A stretch of DNA of 64,000 bases from Pseudomonas aegrilactucae (GCF_019168305.1 NZ_JAHTBI010000001.1:62001-126000); one strand, 5' to 3'; positions 31,767 to 41,704 are shown, numbered from the stretch's first letter. The notes: a model not told the origin generated them from the letters alone. Made by a program: numbers and translations.

Positions 31767-33296
31767 ATGCGCAGAGAACCCCTGGCCTTGCCCTTCGACC
31801 CCACCGGCATCGTGCTCGACCGCCGGCTGGGGCTCAGCCGCCAGCTGTACCAGGCGCTGCGTGTGCGAGTACTCGACGGGCGGCTGGGCAGCGGCACGCG
31901 GTTGCCGGCCACGCGGGACCTGGCAACGCTGCTGGGGCTCTCACGTAACAGCGTAGTACGTGCCTACGACCAGTTGTACGCCGAAGGCTATATCGAAAGC
32001 CGGGTGGGCGATGGCACCTACGTCAGCCAGCTGCCAAAACTATCCACAAAACTGTCCACAGGGTTATCCCTGGGTTTATCAACAGGGTTATCCACAAAAT
32101 CGCTTGATTTCACTGAGGATTCATCCAGTAAAGTTATCCACAGTGACGTGTTGGATCGTCTGCGGGACAACCATTTGTCTGCCCCTGTACCGGGTGCTCC
32201 CCGTGCTTTTCAGGTGGGGCTGCCGGCCTTCGACCTGTTCCCGTTCGAGGTCTGGGCCAAGCTGCAGGCGGGTTTCTGGCGAAATCCCGACCCGGCCTCG
32301 CTCGGTTATGGTGACCCGGCCGGTGATCCGTTGCTGCGCGAGCTGATCGCCACCTATCTGCGCCGATCGCGCGGGCTTTCCTGTACGGCTGAACAAATTG
32401 TGATCACCAGTGGTGCGCAGCAGGCAATTAGCCTTTGTGCACAGCTGCTGTTGACGCCAGGGGACGGGGTGGCTGTGGAAAACCCCGGTTATCGCGCTGC
32501 CGGAAAAGCCTTCGCCATGGCGGGTGCGCGGGTACACGGCGTAGGCGTGGATCAGGACGGGCTGAAGTGCGCTGCGCTGGATGAGCTGACGAACTGTCGC
32601 CTCAGCTATGTGACGCCCGCGCACCAGTACCCCACGGGCGTCACCATGAGCCTGGCGCGCCGCCTGGAACTGCTGGCCTGGGCCACGCGCAACGACAGCT
32701 GGGTCATCGAGGACGATTACGACGGCGAGTACCGCTACAGCGGCGCGCCGTTGGCACCGCTGGCGGCGCTGGACCGCAGCGGGCGGGTGCTGTACGTGGG
32801 CACCTTCGGCAAGATCGCCTTCCCGGCGTTGCGTCTGGGTTATCTGGTATTGCCCGCGCCGCTGGTGCAGGCGTTCGCGCGCTTTCGGGCACTGGCGGTG
32901 CGCCATTCGGAGGTCGGCACCCAGGCGGTGATGGCGCAGTTCATGGCCAAGGGGCATTTCCAGCGTCACATCCGTCGCATGCGCCGGGCGGCGCTGAGTC
33001 GGCGCGATGCGCTGTTGGCGGGTTGGCCTGCGAACGTTGCCGGCATGGCGCCCCTGCCCGACGTCGCCGCCGGGCTGCACCTCAAGATCGATGTGGACAG
33101 CCGGGCGCGGGAACAGGACCTGATCGCCCGCGCGGGCGCGGTGGGCGTCGATATCAACGCCCTGAGCGACTATTGGCTGCCGGACACGCCGGCCCCTGAA
33201 GACTCGCGTGCCGGGCTGGTGCTCGGCTTCGCCGCCGTGCACGAGACGGCGATCGCCCAGGCCCTGGCGCGTCTGGCGCATGCCTGGGCCGCTTGA
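31767..33296 (+). CDS. MocR/GabR-type regulator (GntR HTH fused to aminotransferase fold)
   Basis: A 509-residue PLP-dependent regulator. N-terminal GntR winged helix (about residues 10-80, LSRQLYQALRVRVLDGRLG, LPATRDLATLLGLSRNSVVRAY), then a linker and an aminotransferase class I domain (about 135-505) with TSGAQQAISL, DDYDGEYRYSG and the PLP-lysine region YVGTFGKIAFPALRLGYLV. The linker is unusual: five four-residue units LSTK/LSTG/LSLG/LSTG/LSTK encoded by a 12-bp tandem repeat resembling DnaA boxes. ATG 31767 is preferred to a TTG six codons earlier. Likely targets: itself and the divergent GNAT pair. Confidence 0.9.
   Translation: MRREPLALPFDPTGIVLDRRLGLSRQLYQALRVRVLDGRLGSGTRLPATRDLATLLGLSRNSVVRAYDQLYAEGYIESRVGDGTYVSQLPKLSTKLSTGLSLGLSTGLSTKSLDFTEDSSSKVIHSDVLDRLRDNHLSAPVPGAPRAFQVGLPAFDLFPFEVWAKLQAGFWRNPDPASLGYGDPAGDPLLRELIATYLRRSRGLSCTAEQIVITSGAQQAISLCAQLLLTPGDGVAVENPGYRAAGKAFAMAGARVHGVGVDQDGLKCAALDELTNCRLSYVTPAHQYPTGVTMSLARRLELLAWATRNDSWVIEDDYDGEYRYSGAPLAPLAALDRSGRVLYVGTFGKIAFPALRLGYLVLPAPLVQAFARFRALAVRHSEVGTQAVMAQFMAKGHFQRHIRRMRRAALSRRDALLAGWPANVAGMAPLPDVAAGLHLKIDVDSRAREQDLIARAGAVGVDINALSDYWLPDTPAPEDSRAGLVLGFAAVHETAIAQALARLAHAWAA
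32040..32142 (+). repeat. 12-bp tandem array of DnaA-box-like sequences in the MocR linker
   Basis: Five 9-mers start exactly 12 bp apart: CTATCCACA (32040), CTGTCCACA (32052), TTATCCCTG (32064), TTATCAACA (32076) and the exact DnaA box TTATCCACA (32088). A further exact copy lies at 32134-32142, outside the 12-bp phase. All are on the plus strand, in frame, and encode LST(K/G) units. The array looks like iterons but sits within a coding region. Confidence 0.75.
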
Positions 33297-33303
33297 GCCC
33301 AGG

Positions 33304-34719
33304 TCAGCGCTTGAGCGGGTCTGCGTCGGCCCTGGCTGGCCAGGCGCGGGTATCCAGGTCCAGATCAGGGAACTGCGCCGAATCGAACACCGGCGTCTTC
33401 ACGCCCGCCGCCCGCTGCGCGTCATAGTCGCGCAGCACCCGCAGGGCGATCTTGAACAGCAGCGCCACCGCGATCAGGTTGACGAACGCCAACATCGTCA
33501 TGGTGATATCGGCGAAGGCGAACACCGTGGCCAGGTTCTGGATCGCGCCCCACAGGATCAGCACCAGCACCAGCACGCGGTAGCCGATCAGCGCCTTGCG
33601 GCTGTCGCCCACCAGAAAGCGCAGGTTGTTCTCGCCCAGGTAGTAGTTGTAGAGGATCGAGGTGAACACGAACAGCGCCAGCGCCACGCTGATGAACATG
33701 CGCCCCCAGTCGCCCACCACGGCGGCCAGCGAGTTCTGCGTCAGGGCAATGCCGTCGCCTTCGAAGCCCGGGGTGTAGAAGCCCGACAGCAGGATCAGCA
33801 AGGCGGTGCAGGTGCAGATCACGAAGGTGTCGAGGAACACGCTGAACGCCTGCACCACGCCCTGGGCCACCGGGTGCTCGACCTGGGCCACGGCGGCCAC
33901 GTTGGGCGCGCTGCCCAGGCCTGCTTCGTTGGCGAACACGCCGCGTTTCACACCCATGATGATCGCGCTGCCCACCAGCCCGCCGAACGCCTGGTCGAGG
34001 CCGAAGGCGCTGTTGACGATGGTCATCAGCATGGCCGGCACCTGGTCGAACTGCAGCACGATGACGTAGACGGTCACGCCGATGTACACCAGGGTCTTGA
34101 CCGGTACCAGCAGGTCGGCCACCGCGGCGATGCGCTTGATCCCGCCGATGAACACCAGGCCCAGCGCCACGGCCAGGCCGATGCCGGCGTAGGTGGTGTC
34201 GAGGTTGAAGGCATCATGCAGTGAGTGGGTCACGGCATGGGACTGCAGGCCGTTGAAGGCGAAGCCGAAGGTCACCAGCAGCAGGAATGCCATGACCCTG
34301 CCCAGCCAGCGCTTGCCCAGGCCGTGCTGAATGTAGAACGAAGGGCCGCCGCGGTACTGGCCGTCGGCGTCGCAACGCTTGTACAGCTGGCCCAGGGTGC
34401 ATTCCATGAAGCTGCTGGACATGCCCACCAGTGCGGTGACCCACATCCAGAACACCGCGCCAGGCCCGCCCAGGGTCACGGCGATGCCGACGCCGGCGAT
34501 GTTGCCGGCGCCGACCCGGCCGGCCAGGCTGAGCATCAGTGCCTGGAACGAGCTGAGCTGGTCGCTGCTGCTTTTCAGGCTGTCGCGGAACACCGCGAAC
34601 ATGTGGAAGAAGTGACGCAGTTGAACGAAACGCGAGCGGATCGTGAAGTAGCTGCCCAGACCGACAATCAGCACGATCAGTACCTTGCCCGAGAGGAAGT
34701 CGTTGATGACTTCAAGCAT
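33304..34719 (-). CDS. AGCS-family sodium:alanine/glycine symporter
   Basis: A 471-residue polytopic inner-membrane symporter with about 11 transmembrane segments. Family motifs: LSLAGRVGAGNIAGVGIAVT, GGPGAVFWMWVTALVGMSSS, YRGGPSFYIQHGLG and KRGVFANEAGLGSAPN. It imports alanine or glycine with sodium. ATG 34719 has GAGGAAA upstream; the frame is open further upstream but without the expected N-terminus (MLEVINDFLSGKVLIVLIVG). No glycine-riboswitch-like structure was noticed in the 260-bp leader. It ends 8 bp from the MocR gene (convergent). Confidence 0.93.
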   Translation of the reverse strand: MLEVINDFLSGKVLIVLIVGLGSYFTIRSRFVQLRHFFHMFAVFRDSLKSSSDQLSSFQALMLSLAGRVGAGNIAGVGIAVTLGGPGAVFWMWVTALVGMSSSFMECTLGQLYKRCDADGQYRGGPSFYIQHGLGKRWLGRVMAFLLLVTFGFAFNGLQSHAVTHSLHDAFNLDTTYAGIGLAVALGLVFIGGIKRIAAVADLLVPVKTLVYIGVTVYVIVLQFDQVPAMLMTIVNSAFGLDQAFGGLVGSAIIMGVKRGVFANEAGLGSAPNVAAVAQVEHPVAQGVVQAFSVFLDTFVICTCTALLILLSGFYTPGFEGDGIALTQNSLAAVVGDWGRMFISVALALFVFTSILYNYYLGENNLRFLVGDSRKALIGYRVLVLVLILWGAIQNLATVFAFADITMTMLAFVNLIAVALLFKIALRVLRDYDAQRAAGVKTPVFDSAQFPDLDLDTRAWPARADADPLKR

Positions 34720-34982
34720 GGAATTTCCTCGCTTTAACCGGTGGCGAATCAACGGCAACGCCAAGCCCCGGGATGCTGACCCGTGCGGTGGGACAAGAGG
34801 AGGGGAGGCGTGACGCGATGATTCGCGAAGTGTGTTCAGGTGTTGTGTTGCGCGCTCGGCCACAGGCCAGAGGGCGCGCACTATACCGGTGCAGGGCCTG
34901 CGCGTCTGCAAAATATGGGCAGCTGGTCCGCCAGCCGTTACCATCGCGGCCATCTTTGGATCGCTGGGCAACGGACCTGCAC

Positions 34983-35381
34983 ATGCAAAAATACCTTTCG
35001 GCGCAAGAACGCCTGTGCGCGGCGGTGGACCTGAACTGCGCGGCGTGCGCGCACCTCTGGGTGCCTGATGAGCAACAACTCGAAACCCTCATGGGCAGGC
35101 AGCCGATTACCTGCCAGGCCTGCGATCAGGGGCTGATGCTGGGCGATGCCGACTACCAGGCGATGACGCGTCGGCTTACCCGTGCGAAGTTGACCGAAGG
35201 GGTGGTCATCGCCGCGACCCTGGGGTGGACCCTCAGTGTGCTCGGTGCCTACTACTACCTGGGCAACGTGGCGAGCGTGATCGTGGGCGCCGGGCTCAGC
35301 TTTGTCGGCTGGTCGATGAAGGAAGTCTTCAGCAGCGCGTCATTCCTGAACGTCGAGCTGCAGCCTTATCGGCAGGCATAA
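34983..35381 (+). CDS. Small membrane protein with N-terminal zinc-ribbon-like motif
   Basis: A 132-residue protein. Residues about 10-50 hold two Cys pairs, CAACAHLW and CQACDQG, arranged like a zinc ribbon, followed by two transmembrane segments (about 72-91 and 95-112: VVIAATLGWTLSVLGAYYYL, VASVIVGAGLSFVGW). I do not recognise a named family. Start is the ATG at 34983; the frame is open further upstream without a better start. It sits between AGCS (divergent) and aspA (convergent), both amino-acid genes, and ends 7 bp before the aspA terminator hairpin. Confidence 0.65.
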   Translation: MQKYLSAQERLCAAVDLNCAACAHLWVPDEQQLETLMGRQPITCQACDQGLMLGDADYQAMTRRLTRAKLTEGVVIAATLGWTLSVLGAYYYLGNVASVIVGAGLSFVGWSMKEVFSSASFLNVELQPYRQA

Positions 35382-35414
35382 AAAAAAGGGCCCTGGAACA
35401 ATGTTCCAGGGCCC
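35380..35414 (-). terminator. Intrinsic terminator of aspA
   Basis: GGGCCCTGGAAC-AAT-GTTCCAGGGCCC (35388-35414), a perfect 12-bp stem, with an eight-base A run on its left that reads as T8 on the minus strand, 57 bp past the aspA stop. It also ends transcription of the convergent small gene. Confidence 0.9.
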
Positions 35415-35470
35415 TCAAAAGGTGAGAGGTGTCTAGTCCCTCAACCTGGTGAGCGGCAGTACGGCGGTGG

Positions 35471-36895
<1,425 letters not shown>

Positions 36896-37073
36896 GATAG
36901 ATATCATCTCGAGTTAGGCCCGGCACATGCCGGAATGGCGCCAATCCTAGGCCTGCGCGGATTTTGCGGCCAATGCTGTTGCGCGCTAACCTATGCACAA
37001 ACGGCATAATGATCCATGTGACGCCAACCGACATTCGAGCGTGTGCCATTTTGGTGCGTGCCTGGAGAACGCG

Positions 37074-37985
37074 ATGAACCTCGAAAGCAAATGGCTGGAA
37101 GATTTCAGTGCCCTGGCCGCCACTCGCAGCTTCTCCCAGGCGGCAGAGCGGCGCTTCGTCACCCAGCCGGCGTTCAGCCGGCGCATTCGCAGCCTGGAGG
37201 CGGCGCTGGGGCTTACCCTGGTCAACCGCTCGCGCACCCCCATCGAGTTGACCGCCGCCGGCCAGCTGTTTCTGGTGACGGCGCGCACGGTGGTCGACCA
37301 GTTGGGCGAAGTGCTGCGCCACTTGCACCATCTGGAAGGCGGGCAGGGCGAGGTGATCCAGGTGGCGGCAGCGCACTCGCTGGCACTGGGGTTCTTCCCG
37401 CGCTGGATCGCGCAGCTGCGCAATGACGGCCTGAACATCGCCACGCGTCTGGTGGCGACCAACGTCGGTGATGCGGTGCACGCGCTGCGCGAAGGCGGCT
37501 GCGACCTGATGCTGGCGTTCTATGACCCGGATGCGGCATTGCAGATGGACGCCGAGATCTTCCCGTCGCTGCACCTGGGGCACACCGAGATGCTGCCGGT
37601 GTGCGCTGCGAATGCCGACGGCAAACCGCTGTTCGACCTGGAAAACGATGCCAGCGTGCCGTTGCTGGCCTACAGCGCCGGGGCTTTCCTGGGGCGCTCG
37701 GTCAACCTGCTGCTGCGCCAGCGCAACCTGCGCTTTACCACCCTCTACGAAACGGCCATGGCCGACAGCCTCAAGGGCATGGCGCTGGAGGGCCTGGGCA
37801 TTGCCTGGGTGCCGCGGCTGTCGGCACGCGCGGAGCTGGAGCGCGGCGAGCTGGTGATCTGTGGCGGTGCGCAATGGCATGTACCGCTGGAAATCCGCCT
37901 GTATCGCTGCGCCCTGGTGCGCAAGGCCAACGTGCGGCTACTGTGGCGCAAGCTGGAGGGCGGGTCGGCCACCGCGCCGGCCTGA
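37074..37985 (+). CDS. LysR-family transcriptional regulator
   Basis: A 303-residue LysR regulator: N-terminal HTH (about residues 5-63, [39 protein letters not shown]) and a substrate-binding domain starting about residue 90 ([20 protein letters not shown]). TGGAGAAC precedes the ATG. It is divergent from aspA, making aspartase a likely target. Its effector is unknown. In pseudomonads relatives sit beside aspA or hypertonic-stress genes; no firmer name can be given. Confidence 0.9.
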   Translation: MNLESKWLEDFSALAATRSFSQAAERRFVTQPAFSRRIRSLEAALGLTLVNRSRTPIELTAAGQLFLVTARTVVDQLGEVLRHLHHLEGGQGEVIQVAAAHSLALGFFPRWIAQLRNDGLNIATRLVATNVGDAVHALREGGCDLMLAFYDPDAALQMDAEIFPSLHLGHTEMLPVCAANADGKPLFDLENDASVPLLAYSAGAFLGRSVNLLLRQRNLRFTTLYETAMADSLKGMALEGLGIAWVPRLSARAELERGELVICGGAQWHVPLEIRLYRCALVRKANVRLLWRKLEGGSATAPA

Positions 37986-38073
37986 CTCCAGAGTCAGCCT
38001 GCATCGCGCAAAAAGCCCGAAAAATAAGGCCGACAGTTGGTCGCCGGGGTGCATTAAACGCACTGCTTTGCGA

Positions 38074-38159
38074 TATACTTCGCGGCCTTCGGTCGGTACA
38101 CCCGGCCCTAATTCGCATAACAAGCCACGCCGGTCGTCCTGCGTGGCTTGTTGTTTTTT
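38074..38159 (+). terminator. Strong terminator in the purE leader (possible attenuator or short RNA)
   Basis: AACAAGCCACGC, 10-base loop, GCGTGGCTTGTT (38119-38152) is a perfect 12-bp stem followed by GTTTTTT, 37 bp before the purE start. A possible -10 element TATACT lies at 38074-38079, so a transcript of about 65-75 nt would end here. A second short inverted repeat (GGCC at 38084-38087 with GGCC at 38104-38107) could pair before it. It may be the terminator of an attenuator or a small RNA; it is too far from the upstream LysR stop (37983) to look like a simple read-through stop. Confidence 0.65.
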
Positions 38160-38196
38160 GACGCGCCTGAAGGCGCCCAAGAGAAGAGGCTCGACG

Positions 38197-38688
38197 ATGA
38201 GTGCACTGGTTGGCGTGATCATGGGCTCCAAGTCCGATTGGTCCACCCTTAGCCACACCGCCGATATGCTGGAAAAACTCGGCATTCCCTACGAAGTGAA
38301 GGTGGTCTCCGCCCACCGCACCCCGGACCTGCTGTTCCAGTACGCCGAAGAGGCCGAAGGCCGTGGCATCGAGGTGATCATCGCCGGTGCCGGTGGCGCG
38401 GCCCACCTGCCGGGCATGTGCGCCGCCAAGACCCACCTGCCGGTGCTCGGTGTGCCGGTGCAGTCGGCCATGCTCTCGGGCGTCGATTCGCTGCTGTCGA
38501 TCGTGCAGATGCCGGCGGGCATCCCGGTTGCCACCCTGGCCATCGGCAAGGCCGGTGCGATCAACGCCGCCCTGCTGTCGGCGAGCATCCTGGGCGCCAG
38601 GCACCCGCAGTTCCATACCGTTCTGAAACAGTTCCGCGCTGAGCAGACAGACAACGTTCTGGACAATCCAGACCCGCGCCAGGCCTGA
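38197..38688 (+). CDS. purE: N5-carboxyaminoimidazole ribonucleotide mutase PurE
   Basis: Purine biosynthesis enzyme that isomerises N5-CAIR to CAIR. The 163-residue protein has the class I PurE landmarks GSKSDW near the start, [19 protein letters not shown] and the C-terminal part with [16 protein letters not shown] 38197 follows AGAGG; an open frame extending upstream to 37861 crosses the leader terminator and is rejected. It is 10 bp from purK, forming the standard purEK operon. Confidence 0.97.
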   Translation: MSALVGVIMGSKSDWSTLSHTADMLEKLGIPYEVKVVSAHRTPDLLFQYAEEAEGRGIEVIIAGAGGAAHLPGMCAAKTHLPVLGVPVQSAMLSGVDSLLSIVQMPAGIPVATLAIGKAGAINAALLSASILGARHPQFHTVLKQFRAEQTDNVLDNPDPRQA

Positions 38689-38698
38689 GGTCACACGC

Positions 38699-39781
38699 AT
38701 GAAAATCGGTGTAATCGGTGGCGGCCAACTGGGCCGCATGCTGGCCCTGGCGGGCACTCCGCTGGGCATGAACTTCGCTTTCCTCGACCCGGCCCCGGAC
38801 GCCTGCGCCGCTGCCCTGGGTGAACACCTGCGTGCCGACTACGGCGACCAGGACCACCTGCGCCAGCTGGCCGACGAAGTCGACCTGGTGACCTTCGAGT
38901 TCGAAAGCGTGCCGGCCGAGACCGTGGCCTTCCTGTCGCAGTTCGTGCCGGTGTACCCGAGCGCCGAGGCCTTGCGCATCGCGCGTGATCGCTGGTTCGA
39001 GAAGAGCATGTTCAAGGACCTGGGCATTCCGACCCCGGCCTTTGCCGATATCCAGTCGCAAGCCGACCTGGACACGGCAGTGGCCAGCATCGGCCTGCCC
39101 GCCGTGCTGAAAACCCGCACCCTGGGCTATGACGGCAAGGGTCAGAAGGTTCTGCGCACACAGGCCGACGTTGTCGACACGTTCGCCGAGCTTGGCAGCG
39201 TGCCGTGCCTGCTCGAAGGCTTCGTGCCGTTCACCGGTGAAGTGTCGTTGATCGCCGTGCGTGCCCGTGATGGCGAGACGCGTTTCTACCCGCTGGTGCA
39301 CAACACCCACGACAGCGGCATCCTGCGCCTGTCGGTGGCCAGCGAAGATCACCTGCTGCAAGGCCTGGCCGAAGACTACGCCGGCCGCGTGCTCAAGCAG
39401 CTCGACTATGTGGGCGTGCTGGCGTTCGAGTTCTTCGAGGTCGACGGTGGCCTGAAGGCCAACGAAATCGCCCCGCGCGTGCACAACTCCGGGCACTGGA
39501 CCATCGAAGGCGCCGAGTGCAGCCAGTTCGAGAACCACCTGCGCGCCGTGGCCGGCCTGCCGCTGGGCTCGACCGCCAAGGTCGGCGAAAGCGCCATGCT
39601 CAACTTCATCGGCGAAGTGCCGGCAGTGGACAAGGTCGTGGCCATCGACGACTGCCACCTGCACCACTACGGCAAGGCCTTCAAGGTCGGGCGCAAGGTC
39701 GGCCACGCCACGCTGCGTTGCGACGACATGGCCACGCTGGAGCAGAAGATCCAGCAGGTCGAAGCGCTGATCGCAGGCTGA
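38699..39781 (+). CDS. purK: N5-carboxyaminoimidazole ribonucleotide synthase PurK
   Basis: ATP-grasp enzyme making N5-CAIR from AIR, bicarbonate and ATP, the substrate of PurE. The 360-residue protein shows IGVIGGGQLGRMLALAG at the N-terminus, TRTLGYDGKGQ (ATP lid), GFVPFTGEVSLIAVR and KANEIAPRVHNSGHWTIEG with metal-binding residues. Its start is 10 bp after purE. Confidence 0.97.
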   Translation: MKIGVIGGGQLGRMLALAGTPLGMNFAFLDPAPDACAAALGEHLRADYGDQDHLRQLADEVDLVTFEFESVPAETVAFLSQFVPVYPSAEALRIARDRWFEKSMFKDLGIPTPAFADIQSQADLDTAVASIGLPAVLKTRTLGYDGKGQKVLRTQADVVDTFAELGSVPCLLEGFVPFTGEVSLIAVRARDGETRFYPLVHNTHDSGILRLSVASEDHLLQGLAEDYAGRVLKQLDYVGVLAFEFFEVDGGLKANEIAPRVHNSGHWTIEGAECSQFENHLRAVAGLPLGSTAKVGESAMLNFIGEVPAVDKVVAIDDCHLHHYGKAFKVGRKVGHATLRCDDMATLEQKIQQVEALIAG

Positions 39782-39873
39782 GTTGAACCATTTCACCGGT
39801 GCATCCCTCTGATGGCAGGATGCCAAAGCGCTGACTAGGCTTTGGCTCGTGCACTCAATTCAGAGGGAATGTC

Positions 39874-40122
39874 ATGGGTATCATTGGAACCATCTTCATC
39901 GGCCTGATCGTGGGCCTGCTGGCACGTTTCCTCAAGCCGGGCGACGACAGCATGGGTTGGATCATGACCATCCTGCTGGGCATCGCCGGTTCCCTGGCGG
40001 CTACCTACGGTGGCCAGGCGCTGGGCATCTACCATGCGGGCGAGGGGGCTGGTTTCCTGGGCGCGCTGGTGGGCGCGATCATCCTGCTGGTGATCTACGG
40101 CATGATCAAAAAGCGTTCATAG
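39874..40122 (+). CDS. GlsB/YeaQ/YmgE-family stress membrane protein
   Basis: An 82-residue inner-membrane protein of three transmembrane segments, Gly-rich (IFIGLIVGLLARFLKPG, GIAGSLAATYGGQALG, FLGALVGAIILLVIYGMIKK). It matches the transglycosylase-associated/GlsB family of stress-induced small proteins; precise function unknown. GAGGGAATG-type ribosome site precedes the ATG. A terminator hairpin (40134-40171) follows directly. Confidence 0.9.
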   Translation: MGIIGTIFIGLIVGLLARFLKPGDDSMGWIMTILLGIAGSLAATYGGQALGIYHAGEGAGFLGALVGAIILLVIYGMIKKRS

Positions 40123-40133
40123 GGCGCTAGAAT

Positions 40134-40171
40134 GCTCGGCAGTCGAACCTCTTTCGTTGCCGAGCCTTTTT
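40134..40171 (+). terminator. Terminator-like hairpin between GlsB-like and DUF3299 genes
   Basis: GCTCGGCA, 16-base loop, TGCCGAGC, then CTTTTT (40167-40171). It ends one base before the ATG of the DUF3299 gene and occupies the position where its ribosome site should be. Confidence 0.8.
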
Positions 40172-40172
40172 C

Positions 40173-40706
40173 ATGCGTCGAGTCCTGCTGCTTTCCTTGT
40201 TGCTGTGTAGTGCCGTGGCGCGGGCCGAGCTGCCCGAAACCGACTGGCTGGAGCTGATGCCTGCGTCCGACCAGAAGGCACTGGAACAGATGCCCGAGAT
40301 CGACCATGACTCCCCCGAGGCCATGGGCACCTTTACCGACAAGGGCGGCCTGAAGCAGAGCAAGGGCCTGCCGGCGGTGATGTATTCGAACAAGACGGTG
40401 GCGGCCATGAACGGCAAGCAGATCCGTCTGGGCGGGTATCCGGTGCCGCTGGAGACCGACGCCAAGGGCAACAGCACCTTGTTCTTCCTCGTGCCCTATC
40501 CGGGCGCCTGCATCCATGTCCCGCCACCACCGCCCAATCAACTGGTGCTGGTGCGCTATCCGCACGGGTTGAAGCTGGACGATATCTACACGCCGCTGTG
40601 GGTCAGCGGCACGCTGAAGGTGGAGAAGGTCAGCAATGATCTGGCCGATGCGGCGTATGCGCTGGAGGCGGGGAAGGTGCGGGTGGTGCAGGATTCCGAT
40701 CTGTAA
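40173..40706 (+). CDS. DUF3299 secreted protein
   Basis: A 177-residue protein with a signal peptide (MRRVLLLSLLLCSAVARA) and a DUF3299 domain: VAAMNGKQIRLGGYPVPLE, FFLVPYPGACIHVPPPPPNQ, and a C-terminal PLWVSGTLKVEK. The family is often found with ABC-type macrolide-exporter or lipoprotein genes; here it stands alone. Function unknown, likely periplasmic. No Shine-Dalgarno precedes the ATG because a terminator T run abuts it; no better in-frame start exists. Confidence 0.82.
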   Translation: MRRVLLLSLLLCSAVARAELPETDWLELMPASDQKALEQMPEIDHDSPEAMGTFTDKGGLKQSKGLPAVMYSNKTVAAMNGKQIRLGGYPVPLETDAKGNSTLFFLVPYPGACIHVPPPPPNQLVLVRYPHGLKLDDIYTPLWVSGTLKVEKVSNDLADAAYALEAGKVRVVQDSDL

Positions 40707-40719
40707 CCACGTCGCCTTA

Positions 40720-40801
40720 TTCGCTGGCAAGCCAGCTCCCACAGGCTCACCGCAAGCCTCAGGGCTGGCGCCATACCTGTGGCAGCTGGCTTGCCAGCGA
40801 A
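40720..40801. repeat. REPIN-like inverted repeat pair, copy 2
   Basis: Arms 40720-40743 and 40778-40801 are inverted copies of the element at 21284, with one change (GTGGCAGC for GTGGGAGC) in the right arm and a 34-bp spacer. It lies between the convergent ends of the DUF3299 and mutarotase genes. Confidence 0.88.
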
Positions 40802-40807
40802 AGCGGT

Positions 40808-41704
40808 CTAGAGCGGCTCGCTCCCTATACTGACACTAAGCGAATGCGTCGCCCCGGGCTTCAAGGTCACCACGTCATCCCACACGTTCGCCGTCTCGAT
40901 GCACAGCATGCGCTGCCAGCCGTCATCGGCCATGTCCGGCAACTCGGCGGCGCGGTCCACCCATGGGTTCCAGATCACTGCCGAGCGCGAGCCCTGGCAG
41001 CTCAAGGTAATGCGCCGGTTCCACGCCGGGTCGACGATGCTCAATCGATCGGGCGCCTGCAGGTAGATGCGGTCGGTTTCCCCGGCAAACCCCAGGTCAC
41101 CTTGCTGGGTGCGTTGTGCCCAGTCGGCCAGGGTCTCGATATACCCCAACCCGTCCACGCCTTGCACCCGCGCCCCGCGCACATCGCTGACGGCAAAGTA
41201 GCTGTGCAGGGCCTGGCTCAGGGTGAGCGTGTCATTGCCCAGATTGTAGCTGCTGAGGGTGAGCGTCAGTTGCTCGCCCAGCACGATGCTCAGCTTCAGC
41301 TCGACCGTGTGCGGCCAGCCAGGCAGGTCGCCCAGCGCCTGGGGCAGGGTGAAGTCGACGCGTACCCCCTCACCCTGGCTGTCGATGCCGAGCAATTGCC
41401 AGTCACGCCCGCGCACCAGGCCATGCGCCGGCGCTTCGGCACCGTGGTACATGGCCTGCACGGCTTGCGGATTGCGTTGAAGGTTGCCGAACCAGGGCCA
41501 GCACACCGGTACGCCGGCGCGCACCGATTTGCCCTGCCTGAAGATGGCCTGGTCACTGAGCCACAGCAACGGCGGCTCGCCCACGCGCTGGTAACTCAGT
41601 ACCTGTGCGCCCTGCTGGGCTATCAGCAGCTCGGCGTGAGACGTGCTGATACGCCAGCAGCTGAGTTCACCGTGCTGTTCGACTTCTACCTTGGGTGTGG
41701 ACAT
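40808..41704 (-). CDS. D-hexose-6-phosphate mutarotase (YeaD-like aldose 1-epimerase)
   Basis: A 298-residue cytoplasmic mutarotase of the YeaD group of the aldose 1-epimerase superfamily; it interconverts alpha and beta anomers of hexose-6-phosphates. Motifs: GVPVCWPWFG, HGLVRGRDW with the catalytic His, LHSYFAVSDV, and GSRSAVIWNPW. The ribosome site is weak, but the start (MSTPKVEVEQ) matches the usual N-terminus. It forms a minus-strand unit downstream of the thioesterase at 41777. Confidence 0.9.
   Translation of the reverse strand: MSTPKVEVEQHGELSCWRISTSHAELLIAQQGAQVLSYQRVGEPPLLWLSDQAIFRQGKSVRAGVPVCWPWFGNLQRNPQAVQAMYHGAEAPAHGLVRGRDWQLLGIDSQGEGVRVDFTLPQALGDLPGWPHTVELKLSIVLGEQLTLTLSSYNLGNDTLTLSQALHSYFAVSDVRGARVQGVDGLGYIETLADWAQRTQQGDLGFAGETDRIYLQAPDRLSIVDPAWNRRITLSCQGSRSAVIWNPWVDRAAELPDMADDGWQRMLCIETANVWDDVVTLKPGATHSLSVSIGSEPL

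Noticed and set aside
32040-32142. CRISPR-like or satellite array
   Set aside because: The units are 12 bp with no spacers and lie in frame within a well-formed regulator gene.
34720-34982. Glycine riboswitch upstream of the alanine/glycine symporter
   Set aside because: The GC-rich leader does not show the conserved glycine aptamer cores; the transport family alone is not evidence.
37861-38196. N-terminal extension of PurE
   Set aside because: The open frame upstream overlaps the LysR gene and reads through a strong terminator; the family N-terminus begins at 38197.
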